Positions 1 to 6,348 of a stretch of 8,663 nucleotides of DNA are shown here, in pieces. The notes beneath the pieces are model-generated. The model worked only from the letters and a program-made list of their open reading frames with translations. It was not told the DNA's origin and searched no databases. This DNA comes from DASVTR01 sp033855775. GTDB taxonomy: Bacteria; Acidobacteriota; Blastocatellia; Pyrinomonadales; Pyrinomonadaceae. The stretch's first letter is position 1. Each line of letters opens with the position of its first letter. The translations under genes were made by a program, and so were the position numbers. Location of the stretch: positions 1 through 8,663 of the forward strand of contig JAWVFT010000104.1 in the NCBI GenBank assembly GCA_033855775.1, given 5' to 3'.

Positions 1-1
1 C

Positions 2-175
2 CAATGTGGCTGGCTGAAAGACAAGTATGGCCTCTCGTGGCAAATCGTTCCCCCTGTTTTAATCGAGATGCTGGCAGACCCGGATACTGAAAAAGCTAAA
101 CGAGTCATGCACGCAATGATGCAGATGAAGAAGATTGAGATTGCCGGCCTAAAGCAGGCTTATGAGCAAGGGTAA
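2..175 (+). CDS. PhnB-like VOC-fold protein, C-terminal part only
   Basis: The gene enters from the left edge; 57 codons remain before a TAA stop. The visible protein begins QCGWLKDKYGLSWQIVP, followed by an EMLADPD segment and a helical tail with several Met and Lys (MHAMMQMKKIEIAGL). The CGWLKDK.G.SWQIVP stretch followed by a DPD..KA..VM.AM..MKKI tail is typical of the C-terminus of PhnB-like proteins, once named 3-demethylubiquinone-9 3-methyltransferase-like, of the glyoxalase/VOC fold. The exact substrate of most members is unknown, so no reaction is assigned. The start, the N-terminal half and most fold-defining residues are outside the window. It is the only plus-strand gene here and converges on the receptor gene across a terminator-like hairpin. 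Confidence 0.85.
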   Translation, partial: QCGWLKDKYGLSWQIVPPVLIEMLADPDTEKAKRVMHAMMQMKKIEIAGLKQAYEQG

Positions 176-215
176 AAAGAGAGCCGTCGATGCGTCTTCT
201 TTGATTGCGTTAAAG

Positions 216-259
216 CAAAAGCGGCGACGGGCTCATGCACGAGCGCGCCGCCGCTTTTG
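216..259. terminator. Bidirectional intrinsic terminator between convergent genes
   Basis: CAAAAGCGGCG (216-226) and CGCCGCTTTTG (249-259) form a perfect 11-bp inverted repeat. The 22-nt loop contains a further GCTC/GAGC pairing (231-234 with 241-244). A T-rich tail follows on either strand: TTTTGTTT reading rightward and CTTTTGCTTT reading leftward. The plus-strand gene stops 40 bp to the left and the minus-strand receptor stops 22 bp to the right, the place expected for a shared terminator. The palindrome and its position are seen directly; the termination role is inferred. Confidence 0.8.
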
Positions 260-281
260 TTTCGGGCTTGCTCCTAATCGC

Positions 282-3173
282 TTAAAAGCTGAAGCGTAGT
301 TGTAGCTCGACTCGGCGATTTCCGGCCGCCGATGCGCCGCCGCCACCGCCGAAGCCTCCGGCGCTGCTGATGGATTGACCGAAGAACGGCGAACTGAGAT
401 TGCCGACCGGCACGCCCTCGTTGGTGTTGTTGAAGAGATTCTGAATGCTGACGGAGAAGTTCAAGTTATAGCGGCTTCGCTCCGTGCCGCCATCGCCCGC
501 GCCTGCGCCGCCGCCACGCCCGCCGCCTCCACCGCCACTACGACGACCACCACCGCCGCCGCCGCCGCCTCTGCCGCCGCCGCCACCGCTTCCTCCGGTT
601 GCTGCGGTCGCTTCGCCGCCGAAGCCGAACGACTTGCTGGCGCGCAGGTTGACGACGAAGAAGGCGGGGCCGGTCGCGTAGTTGCGCGGAATGATTTGCT
701 GTCCCGCCGAAGGCGTCACGTCGAACGTGCCGAAGGGCGTGACCCTGACGCCGGGGTCCGCGAGGTCTGTGGCGAAGGCCGGTCGGTCTGTAAAGAGCGT
801 GTCGCCGTTCAAATCGCGCCCGACGGTGATGTTGAAGGGGCGGCCCGAATTGGCTATGAGAATCGGGCTCAGCCGAATGCCCCATGGCAGGCCGCTGATT
901 GTCCCGAAGAGCGAGAAGCGGTGGCGTATGTCCTGCGAAGAGCGTCCGTACTCGCCGGAGAGGTCATACTGGTTGGCGGGGAAAGTGTTCGCGCCGTCCG
1001 TGTCGCTGCGCGCGTGGTTGAAGACGTAGCTGGCCGACAGAGAGAGCCGCTGGCTGAGACGATTGTTGACGCTGACGATGAGTTGTTGCTGGTTGAAGCG
1101 ACCGCTCGATTCGTATTGGAAGATGTTGCCCTGCTCGGGCAGCGGTCGCACAAGCGTGCCGGGAACAGGAGCGTTGACGTTGCGCGAGCGCAGGACATGA
1201 AGCGTGCGCGCGTTGACGAAGTTGACGGAGAGCGTCGTTCGTCGCGGCAGTTGCCGCTCAAGGCTGAGCGCGGTCTGCAAGGTGTAAGGCGTCTGTATGT
1301 CCGGGGCCAGTTGCCTGACGATTTGCGGGACGGCGAAGGCTTCGAGCGTCTCGATGGACGGAATCGTGGGGAAGAGTCCGAGGATGGCGTCCGCGCCGGG
1401 CGAGGTGTTCGTCACGAGAAACTGCTGCTGGTTGATGCCGTCGAAGCGCTCTGTTTGCAGGAGCAGGCTCTCGTTCATGGTGGTGTAGAAGACGCCGAAG
1501 CCGCCGCGAATCACGGTCGTCTGCTGTCGCGCCTGACCGCCGCCGCCCGGCGACCAGGCGAAGGCCACGCGCGGAGCGAAGTTCAAACCCGAACTAACGT
1601 CCGTCTGCCAATCGTAGCGCAGCCCTGCGGAGATGGTCAGGTTGGGACGAACGCGCCAGTCGTCCTGTATGAACGGGCTGAAGTCTGTGCGCGAGACGCG
1701 CGCCAGCGGATTGCCGGCGGAGATGGAGAACTGCGAAGGACGCGCGCCCGCGACGCCGAGCAGCGTTTGACGATACTGTTCGAGCGACGTGAAGGTGAAC
1801 GTCCCTGCGAAGTTCTGCTGCGAGACATCAGTGACGCGGACGTAACGCAGCCGCGCCCCGGCCTTCAAAGAGTGCGCGCCCCAGGACCATGAAGTAAAGT
1901 TCTGCAACTCGAAGCGGTCAAGGTCGTTCGTCGCTAATCCAATCTGCGGGCCGCCGCCCGTGAAGGCGTCCTGCACGCGAAGGGTCGGAGCCAGCAAGCC
2001 GCCCTCGCGGCGCGTGCGGTCGCGCTCAAACTGGAAGCGCGTTTCGTTGATGACGCGCTGGTTGATGATGGCCGTCTCGGTCAGTTGAAAAGTCTGCTGC
2101 GTGCCGCTGGTGTCGAAGGCGCGCTCCGGCAGGTTAAAGTCGCCGACGCCTTGATTGGCGCGCTCCGAGCGTTCGTAGGTGTAGCGCGCGACGAGCGTGT
2201 TGGTCGGGCTCAGTTGCCAGTCTACGCGCGGGCTGAAGGTCGTGCGCCTGACCGGCGTCAGCAACGTCTGATTGAACGAGACGGCGTTGAGCGCGGGGTC
2301 TAAGATGACGGCGTTGATAACTTGATTCTCGTCCGTCTCGTTCCTTTGAAAGTCCAGAAAGAAGGACGCCTTGCCGCGAATGATGGGGCCGCTCAAGTTG
2401 CCGCCGTAACGGCGCGCTTGGTAAGGCGCGCGTGTGAGCGCGAACGGGTTGCGCGCGTTGAAGCTTTCGTCGCTAAAGTTGAAGAAGCCTTGGCCGCGAA
2501 ACGTGTCCGTGCCGGGCTTCGTGAAAATCTCTATCCGCCCGTAGCCCAAACGCTCATACTCCGCCGAGAACGGATTCTTGTTAATGCGAATCTCGCGGAT
2601 GGATTCCTTCGGCGGCAGGCGTCCGCCGCTGAAGCCGTCAACGTAGATTTCGCCTTCGCCCTCCGGCCCCGCCGAAGGCCCCGCGAGAGCTTGCAGGGCA
2701 TCCGTCAAGTCGTCCGGGTCGTCCGGCAAAGCGTCCAGGTCCGCGCCACGAATGATGACTGCGCCCGCTTCCGCATCAGGCTCCGTGCTGATGGGCGACT
2801 CCGCCGTGACCGTCACCTCTTCGTCTTGAATAGTGACGGTCAGAGAGATGTTGAGCGGCCCGGTCACTCCGGCGGTGATGTCGACCTCCGGGTTCGTGTA
2901 GACCTCGAAGCCGGGCGCGCTCACCTGCACGGTGTAACGCCCCGGCGGCACGGCGGCAAAGGCATACTGCCCTTGCTCGTTGGTCGTCGCCGTGCGCGCC
3001 ACGCCCGCCGCATCCGTCAACGTCACAGTCCCGCCGACGACTAATCCGCCCAACACGTCCTGCACCTGCCCGCGCAAACTCCCCGCCGAACTCTGGCCGA
3101 AAGCGAAGCTTGTGCTCAACAGCAGAGCTATCATCGCAAGGGCCAGCTTCAGCCCTTTCCCTTCCTTGAACAT
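282..3173 (-). CDS. TonB-dependent receptor with N-terminal carboxypeptidase-regulatory domain (Oar-like)
   Basis: This 963-residue outer-membrane protein has a signal peptide (residues 1-26, hydrophobic core ALAMIALLL, probable cleavage at AFG|QSS). A beta-sandwich of the CarboxypepD_reg type follows at about 33-113, with the signatures LRGQVQD, GVARTATTNEQGQYAF and VPPGRYTVQVSAPGF. A plug-like region at about 120-230 includes EIYVDGFSGGRLPP and GYGRIEIFTKPGTDTFRG. The rest is a large beta-barrel with repeated aromatic strands, and the chain ends VELQLRFSF, a terminal-Phe signal for outer-membrane insertion. Such Oar-like receptors are abundant in Acidobacteriota; most have unknown ligands, so the cargo cannot be named. 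The ATG is preceded by AGAGGAAG about 8 nt upstream. Oddities are a Gly/Arg-rich insert at about 852-896 and a second Gly patch at 939-946. The gene lies 120 bp downstream of the DUF5666-like gene, possibly in one transcript. Confidence 0.9.
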   Translation of the reverse strand: MFKEGKGLKLALAMIALLLSTSFAFGQSSAGSLRGQVQDVLGGLVVGGTVTLTDAAGVARTATTNEQGQYAFAAVPPGRYTVQVSAPGFEVYTNPEVDITAGVTGPLNISLTVTIQDEEVTVTAESPISTEPDAEAGAVIIRGADLDALPDDPDDLTDALQALAGPSAGPEGEGEIYVDGFSGGRLPPKESIREIRINKNPFSAEYERLGYGRIEIFTKPGTDTFRGQGFFNFSDESFNARNPFALTRAPYQARRYGGNLSGPIIRGKASFFLDFQRNETDENQVINAVILDPALNAVSFNQTLLTPVRRTTFSPRVDWQLSPTNTLVARYTYERSERANQGVGDFNLPERAFDTSGTQQTFQLTETAIINQRVINETRFQFERDRTRREGGLLAPTLRVQDAFTGGGPQIGLATNDLDRFELQNFTSWSWGAHSLKAGARLRYVRVTDVSQQNFAGTFTFTSLEQYRQTLLGVAGARPSQFSISAGNPLARVSRTDFSPFIQDDWRVRPNLTISAGLRYDWQTDVSSGLNFAPRVAFAWSPGGGGQARQQTTVIRGGFGVFYTTMNESLLLQTERFDGINQQQFLVTNTSPGADAILGLFPTIPSIETLEAFAVPQIVRQLAPDIQTPYTLQTALSLERQLPRRTTLSVNFVNARTLHVLRSRNVNAPVPGTLVRPLPEQGNIFQYESSGRFNQQQLIVSVNNRLSQRLSLSASYVFNHARSDTDGANTFPANQYDLSGEYGRSSQDIRHRFSLFGTISGLPWGIRLSPILIANSGRPFNITVGRDLNGDTLFTDRPAFATDLADPGVRVTPFGTFDVTPSAGQQIIPRNYATGPAFFVVNLRASKSFGFGGEATAATGGSGGGGGRGGGGGGGGRRSGGGGGGRGGGAGAGDGGTERSRYNLNFSVSIQNLFNNTNEGVPVGNLSSPFFGQSISSAGGFGGGGGASAAGNRRVELQLRFSF
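486..620 (-). repeat. Low-complexity Gly/Arg-rich coding tract in the receptor
   Basis: The plus strand is nearly all C with GCC/CCG/CCA triplets. On the coding strand it encodes about 45 residues of Gly with Arg, Ser and Ala, for example GGRGGGGGGGGRRSGGGG, at receptor residues 852-896. It sits just before the strand NLNFSVSIQNLFNN near the end of the barrel, so it is probably a long flexible loop or turn. Short GGC/GGT-type repeats are prone to slippage, so length variation between strains is plausible. The reading frame stays open through it. Confidence 0.85.
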
Positions 3174-3284
3174 TTCAATTCTTCCTCTTATTCCGTCTGT
3201 TAATAACCAGCGACCGCTTCGCGTTCGAGGGAGAAAGAAGAGCGCCGCGCCGTGGGAGAAACTCGTGTTTGGTTGAAAGCCTCG

Positions 3285-3298
3285 CTTAAACGTTTAAG
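3285..3298. repeat. 14-bp perfect palindrome at the end of the DUF5666-like gene
   Basis: CTTAAACGTTTAAG is its own reverse complement and covers the TAA stop of the DUF5666-like gene. AGCC (3278-3281) and GGCT (3298-3301) flank it and could pair instead. It may be an operator-type site, a weak hairpin in the spacer before the receptor gene, or chance. There is no strong T-run behind it on the minus strand, so it is not called a terminator. The rest of the 120-bp spacer (3174-3293) holds only the receptor ribosome binding site. Confidence 0.35.
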
Positions 3299-4559
3299 GC
3301 TGCTCGCGGTCGCCTGTGCCGCCGCCGCTGACATTGCCGGGCAAGCCCGGACTCATGTTATCGCGGCGGCCACGGCCACCACGCTGGAAGCGTTGCAGCC
3401 TTTGAATGATGTCCGCGTCGCCCGTGATGAGCGTGGCCGCCGTCACGCGCGAAGCGTCCGCGCCCGCCGTGCCTGTAATCATCACGGCGTCGCCCTTCTT
3501 CAACTCGGCGATTGTCAACGCGGGCAGATTCTCGAACATTCCCTGCGGCCCGCCTCTGCCGCCGCCGCCCGCGCGCTGCCGCTCGCCGCTCTGACTGCCT
3601 TGGCCGCCTTGACTGCCCTGACTGCCCTGCCCGCTCGCGCCGTCCTGACCATCGCGTTCGCGCCTGCGCCCGCGTTGCTCGCCCGGCTGTCCATTGCCCG
3701 ATGCCGCGGCAGCGCTGCGTTGTTGCTCTCGCTGCCTGAGCGTCTCAGCGTACTCGGCGGGGATGCGCCTGACCATAGAGCTTGAAAGCAGGGCGACGGT
3801 CACTGTGCGTCCCGTTTGAGACTCCTTGACGACGACTTCGCCGCGCGCAGCGTCAAGGGCTTCGACCACTCCGCTCAACCTTGCGACCGTGCCGTAGATA
3901 ATCTCTTCCGCCGTCAAGCGCGAGCCATCGCGCTGGCCGAGCACGCGCGCCTGGTCGCCGACGCGGATGTCCGCGAACGAGCCCGCCACCGCGTCAGCCG
4001 GACGCAAAGAGCCAGCGGCATAGCGACGAAAGCGCACGTTGCCCGCAGAGGCTGCGACGGTGACGGCCTGCGCTCCCTCGCGCGAGCGCGCCTCGATTGT
4101 CACTTCCTTCTTCGCAGGGTCTATGGCCGTGATGCGCCCGCTCACGCCGCGCGCCCGCCAGTCTTCGCGCTCCTGCTCACGCTTCGACGCGACAGCCTCA
4201 CGCGCCATCACAATCACTTGCCGCGCAGCCGCCTGTCCGCCCGCCGCGCCGTTCGGCACCAGCACGCGGTCGCCGACTCTGACATCCGCGCTCGTGATGC
4301 GCTCTGCATTCTCAAGGCTTGTTTGCCCCGGCGGCACGCGCCTGTAGAGCGTCCGCTCATCAACCGTCACACTGACGGATGCGCCCGCGTCCGTCTTGAC
4401 CGTCAGTTGCCGCGTGGTCGCATCCACAGCCGTGACTTCGCCCACCAAATGCTGCTGCGTCGCGCGCGTTGCGCCGCCCGTCGCAGACGACACCTGCGCG
4501 CTCGCGCCGAGCGTCATCGCCGTGACCGTTAAAGTCAGGGCGAGCAAAAATTTTCTCAT
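3294..4559 (-). CDS. Exported DUF5666-like triple-repeat protein with Gly/Arg/Gln-rich insert
   Basis: The protein has 421 residues from an ATG at 4559. An in-frame ATG 28 codons upstream exists, but this start gives a clean signal peptide (MRKFLLALTLTVTAMTLGASA, cleavage near A21) and a GGAGAAGAG ribosome binding site 4-12 nt upstream. Three related beta units follow, at about 37-119, 138-222 and 226-380. Each has a pattern like G.ITAID...KEVTIEA, then a basic stretch (RR or FRR) and a turn of the RVGD type (ADVRVGDRVLV, ADIRVGDQARV, AELKKGDAVMI). This resembles DUF5666 domains, which are predicted small beta-barrels of unknown function. The third unit is split by a low-complexity insert at about 280-340, rich in Gln, Gly, Arg and Ser. 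The C-terminus is also Gly/Arg-rich (RGGRGRRDN). It is probably periplasmic or surface-associated. Its partner may be the receptor encoded just downstream. No catalytic motif is visible. Confidence 0.75.
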   Translation of the reverse strand: MRKFLLALTLTVTAMTLGASAQVSSATGGATRATQQHLVGEVTAVDATTRQLTVKTDAGASVSVTVDERTLYRRVPPGQTSLENAERITSADVRVGDRVLVPNGAAGGQAAARQVIVMAREAVASKREQEREDWRARGVSGRITAIDPAKKEVTIEARSREGAQAVTVAASAGNVRFRRYAAGSLRPADAVAGSFADIRVGDQARVLGQRDGSRLTAEEIIYGTVARLSGVVEALDAARGEVVVKESQTGRTVTVALLSSSMVRRIPAEYAETLRQREQQRSAAAASGNGQPGEQRGRRRERDGQDGASGQGSQGSQGGQGSQSGERQRAGGGGRGGPQGMFENLPALTIAELKKGDAVMITGTAGADASRVTAATLITGDADIIQRLQRFQRGGRGRRDNMSPGLPGNVSGGGTGDREQP

Positions 4560-5121
4560 ACTCTTCTCCAAGATTCTGTTCGTCAACAACGTCTTAATTT
4601 TAATCAGGGGGAATACCGAGGAGATACACAGACCAACCCGCATACATCTACAAAGACGCGACGCAACCGCCGCCGGTTACGTTATTCTGCCCTTGAAATG
4701 TTGCAAATTCGTTCTAAGCTATTTTCGGATGTGCGCCGGGAGGAAGAAGATTTCAACAATGCAAGCAGAAGAGGAATCACAAAGGAGGATTTCAAGCGCA
4801 GAACAGTCGTTCTCCATGAACCATGAGCGCTGTTTGAAAAGATTCCGACCGAGATCGGTCTGGAGGGGCGTGGCGAAGCGAACTATAAAATCACAGGCGA
4901 CTTCCCTCTCGGAATTTCAAAAGGCGTCGTCATGATAAATGCTCCGCAACTTATCGAACCCGTCTCTATCAATTTCGAAATAAACGGGCGGGAGACTCCA
5001 CCGCCGCCGCCCTTCAGGCCTCGCGTCCTCACCCCACGCGGCCACTCGTGTACACCTCGGAGGCGCACACGAGTAGATTATATTCGACACGCTTTCTCGT
5101 CTGGTGTTGTGCCGAAAAGAG
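4560..5121. other. Intergenic stretch, promoter region plus a possible plus-strand coding remnant
   Basis: No ORF here has a credible start, ribosome site and composition together. The stretch separates the metal-binding gene, which ends at 5122, from the DUF5666-like gene starting at 4559, so it should hold the latter's promoter. A TAAAAT (minus strand, 4602-4597) resembles a -10 box 38 bp before the ATG, but I see no good -35 box. GACCGA-GA-TCGGTC at 4847-4860 is a small operator-like inverted repeat. On the plus strand, 4827 to about 4990 reads as a natural-looking beta-rich peptide (IPTEIGLEGRGEANYKITGD, later APQLIEPVSINFEING). It follows a TGA at 4824 in the same frame and runs into a Pro/Arg-rich low-quality stretch. 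It could be the decayed end of a gene or chance. Confidence 0.5.
5044..5074 (-). other. Strong RNA hairpin downstream of the HMA-domain gene
   Basis: ACTCGTGT (5044-5051) and ACACGAGT (5067-5074) are perfect inverted arms. The pairing continues inward to CCT/AGG around a 3-nt loop. The two internal mismatches are A-C on the plus strand, which become G-U wobbles in minus-strand RNA. The leftward transcript can therefore form an uninterrupted 14-pair stem. It starts about 48 nt past the stop of the HMA-domain gene. No U-run follows, so it may protect or process the 3' end rather than act as a classical intrinsic terminator. Confidence 0.5.
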
Positions 5122-5424
5122 TCAGTTCCCGGCCTTCTCTTCGACTGCCTTGAAGCCCGTGCCGTTGATGACATCGCGGAGCTTGGCTTCGGTCACTTTC
5201 TGGTCGTCGTACTGGATGACTGCCTCGCCCTTCTCTGCGCTGACTTCCACTTTCTCGACGCCCTCAGTCGCTTTCAGCGCTTTGGTGACTGAAGCCGAGC
5301 ACATCTTGCAGTGCATTCCCTCAACGCGAATCGTGGCGGTCCTGGTAGCGGCAAAGATATTGACGGCTCCAAGCGTGAGCAAGAGCGTCAACACAAACAT
5401 GGCGGCAAACTGTTTTCTCTTCAT
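5122..5424 (-). CDS. Secreted HMA-domain metal-binding protein (MerP/CopZ-like)
   Basis: The protein has 100 residues. An N-terminal hydrophobic signal segment (about 5-26, FAAMFVLTLLLTLGAVNIFAA) is followed by one heavy-metal-associated domain at about 29-95. The motif GMHCKMC (Cys39 and Cys42) binds soft metals such as Cu(I) or Hg(II) in this family. The fold is supported by the usual spacing: VTKALKATEGVEKVEVSAEK, then VIQYDDQKVTEAKLRDVI and NGTGFKA. A signal peptide places it in the periplasm, as with MerP, rather than in the cytoplasm as with CopZ. The metal cannot be decided from sequence. No mercury reductase or copper ATPase is in view. GGAG lies about 9 nt before the ATG. It follows the TlpA-like gene by 79 bp on the same strand, so it is likely the last gene of that operon. 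The thioredoxin may keep the CxxC cysteines reduced. Confidence 0.88.
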   Translation of the reverse strand: MKRKQFAAMFVLTLLLTLGAVNIFAATRTATIRVEGMHCKMCSASVTKALKATEGVEKVEVSAEKGEAVIQYDDQKVTEAKLRDVINGTGFKAVEEKAGN

Positions 5425-5503
5425 TCTCTATATCTCCAAATCAAGTTAGGGGTTGATGTTTCCGGGCCGAAAAAGCTCTGATGCGCCTGCTCCGGCCTGT
5501 GGA

Positions 5504-5983
5504 TTACCGCAGCAGCGGTTTTATTTTCTGCTCGAACTCTTCGGGCAGCAGGATTCCCTCAATGCGTTCCCGGATATTGCCTTCCCTGTCGATGACTATC
5601 GTCACGGGCAGCATTTCCGACTCGTCAAAAAGAGCTTTAGTCTCTTTCGTCCCTATCGCGATAGGGTAATTGACTTTGAACTTGCGAACAAACCGGCGCA
5701 CTTCCCCTACAGTTTCCGGCGGGTAAGTGATGCCGACGACTTGCAGGCCGCGCGCACCGTACTCGCGCTGCATCCTGACCATATCCGGCATCTCCGCGCG
5801 GCAGGGCGGGCACCACGTCGCCCAGAAGTTGATAAGCACGACTTTACCCCTATAGTTACTCAGGCTCAGGACGCGCCCCTGAATGCTCTTGAGCGTCAGA
5901 GGCGGGGCCTGTTGTTGCGCGTTCCCATACGCTGCCAACGAAAGAATCAGCAATATAGCTGCGCCGGCAATCATTCGTTTCAT
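5504..5983 (-). CDS. TlpA/ResA-like periplasmic thioredoxin
   Basis: The protein has 159 residues. A signal peptide (MKRMIAGAAILLILSLAAYGNA, cleavage near residue 22) leads into one redoxin domain. The active site is WATWCPPCRAEMP (Cys58 and Cys61). The preceding GKVVLINF strand and the cis-Pro segment LPVTIVIDREG (Pro126) are classic for the TlpA/ResA group. These membrane-side thiol-disulfide reductases reduce specific partners, for example apocytochrome c or copper-centre assembly proteins. An N-terminal hydrophobic segment could also act as an uncleaved anchor. AGGTGA lies 4 nt before the ATG. The gene starts 9 bp after the tail of a broken outer-membrane protein reading frame and precedes the HMA-domain gene. 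This context favours a role in metal handling or envelope thiol redox; cytochrome maturation is the alternative. Confidence 0.9.
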   Translation of the reverse strand: MKRMIAGAAILLILSLAAYGNAQQQAPPLTLKSIQGRVLSLSNYRGKVVLINFWATWCPPCRAEMPDMVRMQREYGARGLQVVGITYPPETVGEVRRFVRKFKVNYPIAIGTKETKALFDESEMLPVTIVIDREGNIRERIEGILLPEEFEQKIKPLLR

Positions 5984-5992
5984 CTTATCACC

Positions 5993-6197
5993 TCAGAACA
6001 GGCGCCTGACTCCGAGCAGGATGTTGTAAGTCCGTGCGCAACACCTGCGGCCCGGTGTTGTGAATTACAGGAAGCTGGCTGCTCCCCTCGATGACAAACT
6101 GCGGAGCGGCGGCGCGCAGGAAGTTTCCACGTTCGGCTCCTTCCTGCGCCCATGCCCAAGCTGATGAGGGCGTGAGGAATAAGGTGCATTCAAATGT
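5993..6197 (-). pseudogene. Frameshifted C-terminal remnant of an outer-membrane beta-barrel protein
   Basis: Reading leftward, one frame (open from a TGA at 6200-6198) gives a natural-looking peptide including AQEGAERGNFLRAAAPQFVI and SSQLPVIHNTGPQVLRT. Around 6026-6040 the sense passes to another frame, which gives YNILLGVRRLF and a TGA at 5995-5993. A final amphipathic strand ending in Phe directly before the stop is the hallmark of an outer-membrane barrel protein. Joining the two frames gives a smooth tail, whereas the uninterrupted first frame ends in an unlikely sequence (DLQHPARSQAPVLR). No start codon is found for the first frame; its upstream part (LFLTPSSAWAWAQ) resembles a signal peptide cleavage region, so an internal deletion is also possible. 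The stop lies 9 bp before the TlpA-like start, an operon-like spacing. A sequencing indel in a truncated gene would look the same. Family uncertain. Confidence 0.5.
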
Positions 6198-6348
6198 TCA
6201 ATCCCCAGTGTTGTAGGACGACGAAGAGTTCAATACGGACTCAGGATGGGAGGTTGGCTATCAGATGTAAAGGGCTAGGGCAAGGGTCATTGTGAATTGA
6301 GCTTTCTGCGCGCTAAAATATTTTTCGCAACACTGTCCACGCATGCGC
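6198..6348. other. Non-coding gap between the hydrolase and the barrel remnant
   Basis: No gene is seen in these 151 bp. An AT-rich palindrome, AAAATATTTT (6315-6324), lies within TGCG/CGCA arms (6307-6310 and 6326-6329), 20 nt past the hydrolase stop. It could be a weak terminator for the hydrolase or part of a promoter for the downstream thiol/metal genes. Neither role is certain. Confidence 0.4.

Noticed and set aside
486..620. Triplet-like repeats as a CRISPR or tandem-repeat array
   Set aside because: There is no fixed repeat unit or spacer; it is a low-complexity coding tract for Gly and Arg.
375..1892. Long plus-strand ORF (505 codons) antisense to the receptor
   Set aside because: It is opposite a clear receptor gene, its composition is Arg/Ala-rich as expected for a high-GC shadow frame, and it has no recognisable domain.
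2322..3044. Plus-strand ORF (240 codons) antisense to the receptor N-terminus
   Set aside because: Arg/Ala/Val-rich shadow of the signal, regulatory-domain and plug coding region; no domain or ribosome site.
3252..4532. Plus-strand ORFs opposite the DUF5666-like gene
   Set aside because: Low-complexity Ala/Arg-rich translations caused by the GC-rich codons of the minus-strand gene.
4560..4643. 28-codon N-terminal extension of the DUF5666-like protein
   Set aside because: The shorter start has a proper signal peptide and a good ribosome binding site, and the extension would bury the signal.
5453..6094. Plus-strand ORF opposite the TlpA-like gene
   Set aside because: The minus-strand frame has an unambiguous thioredoxin active site and signal peptide; the plus frame has neither.
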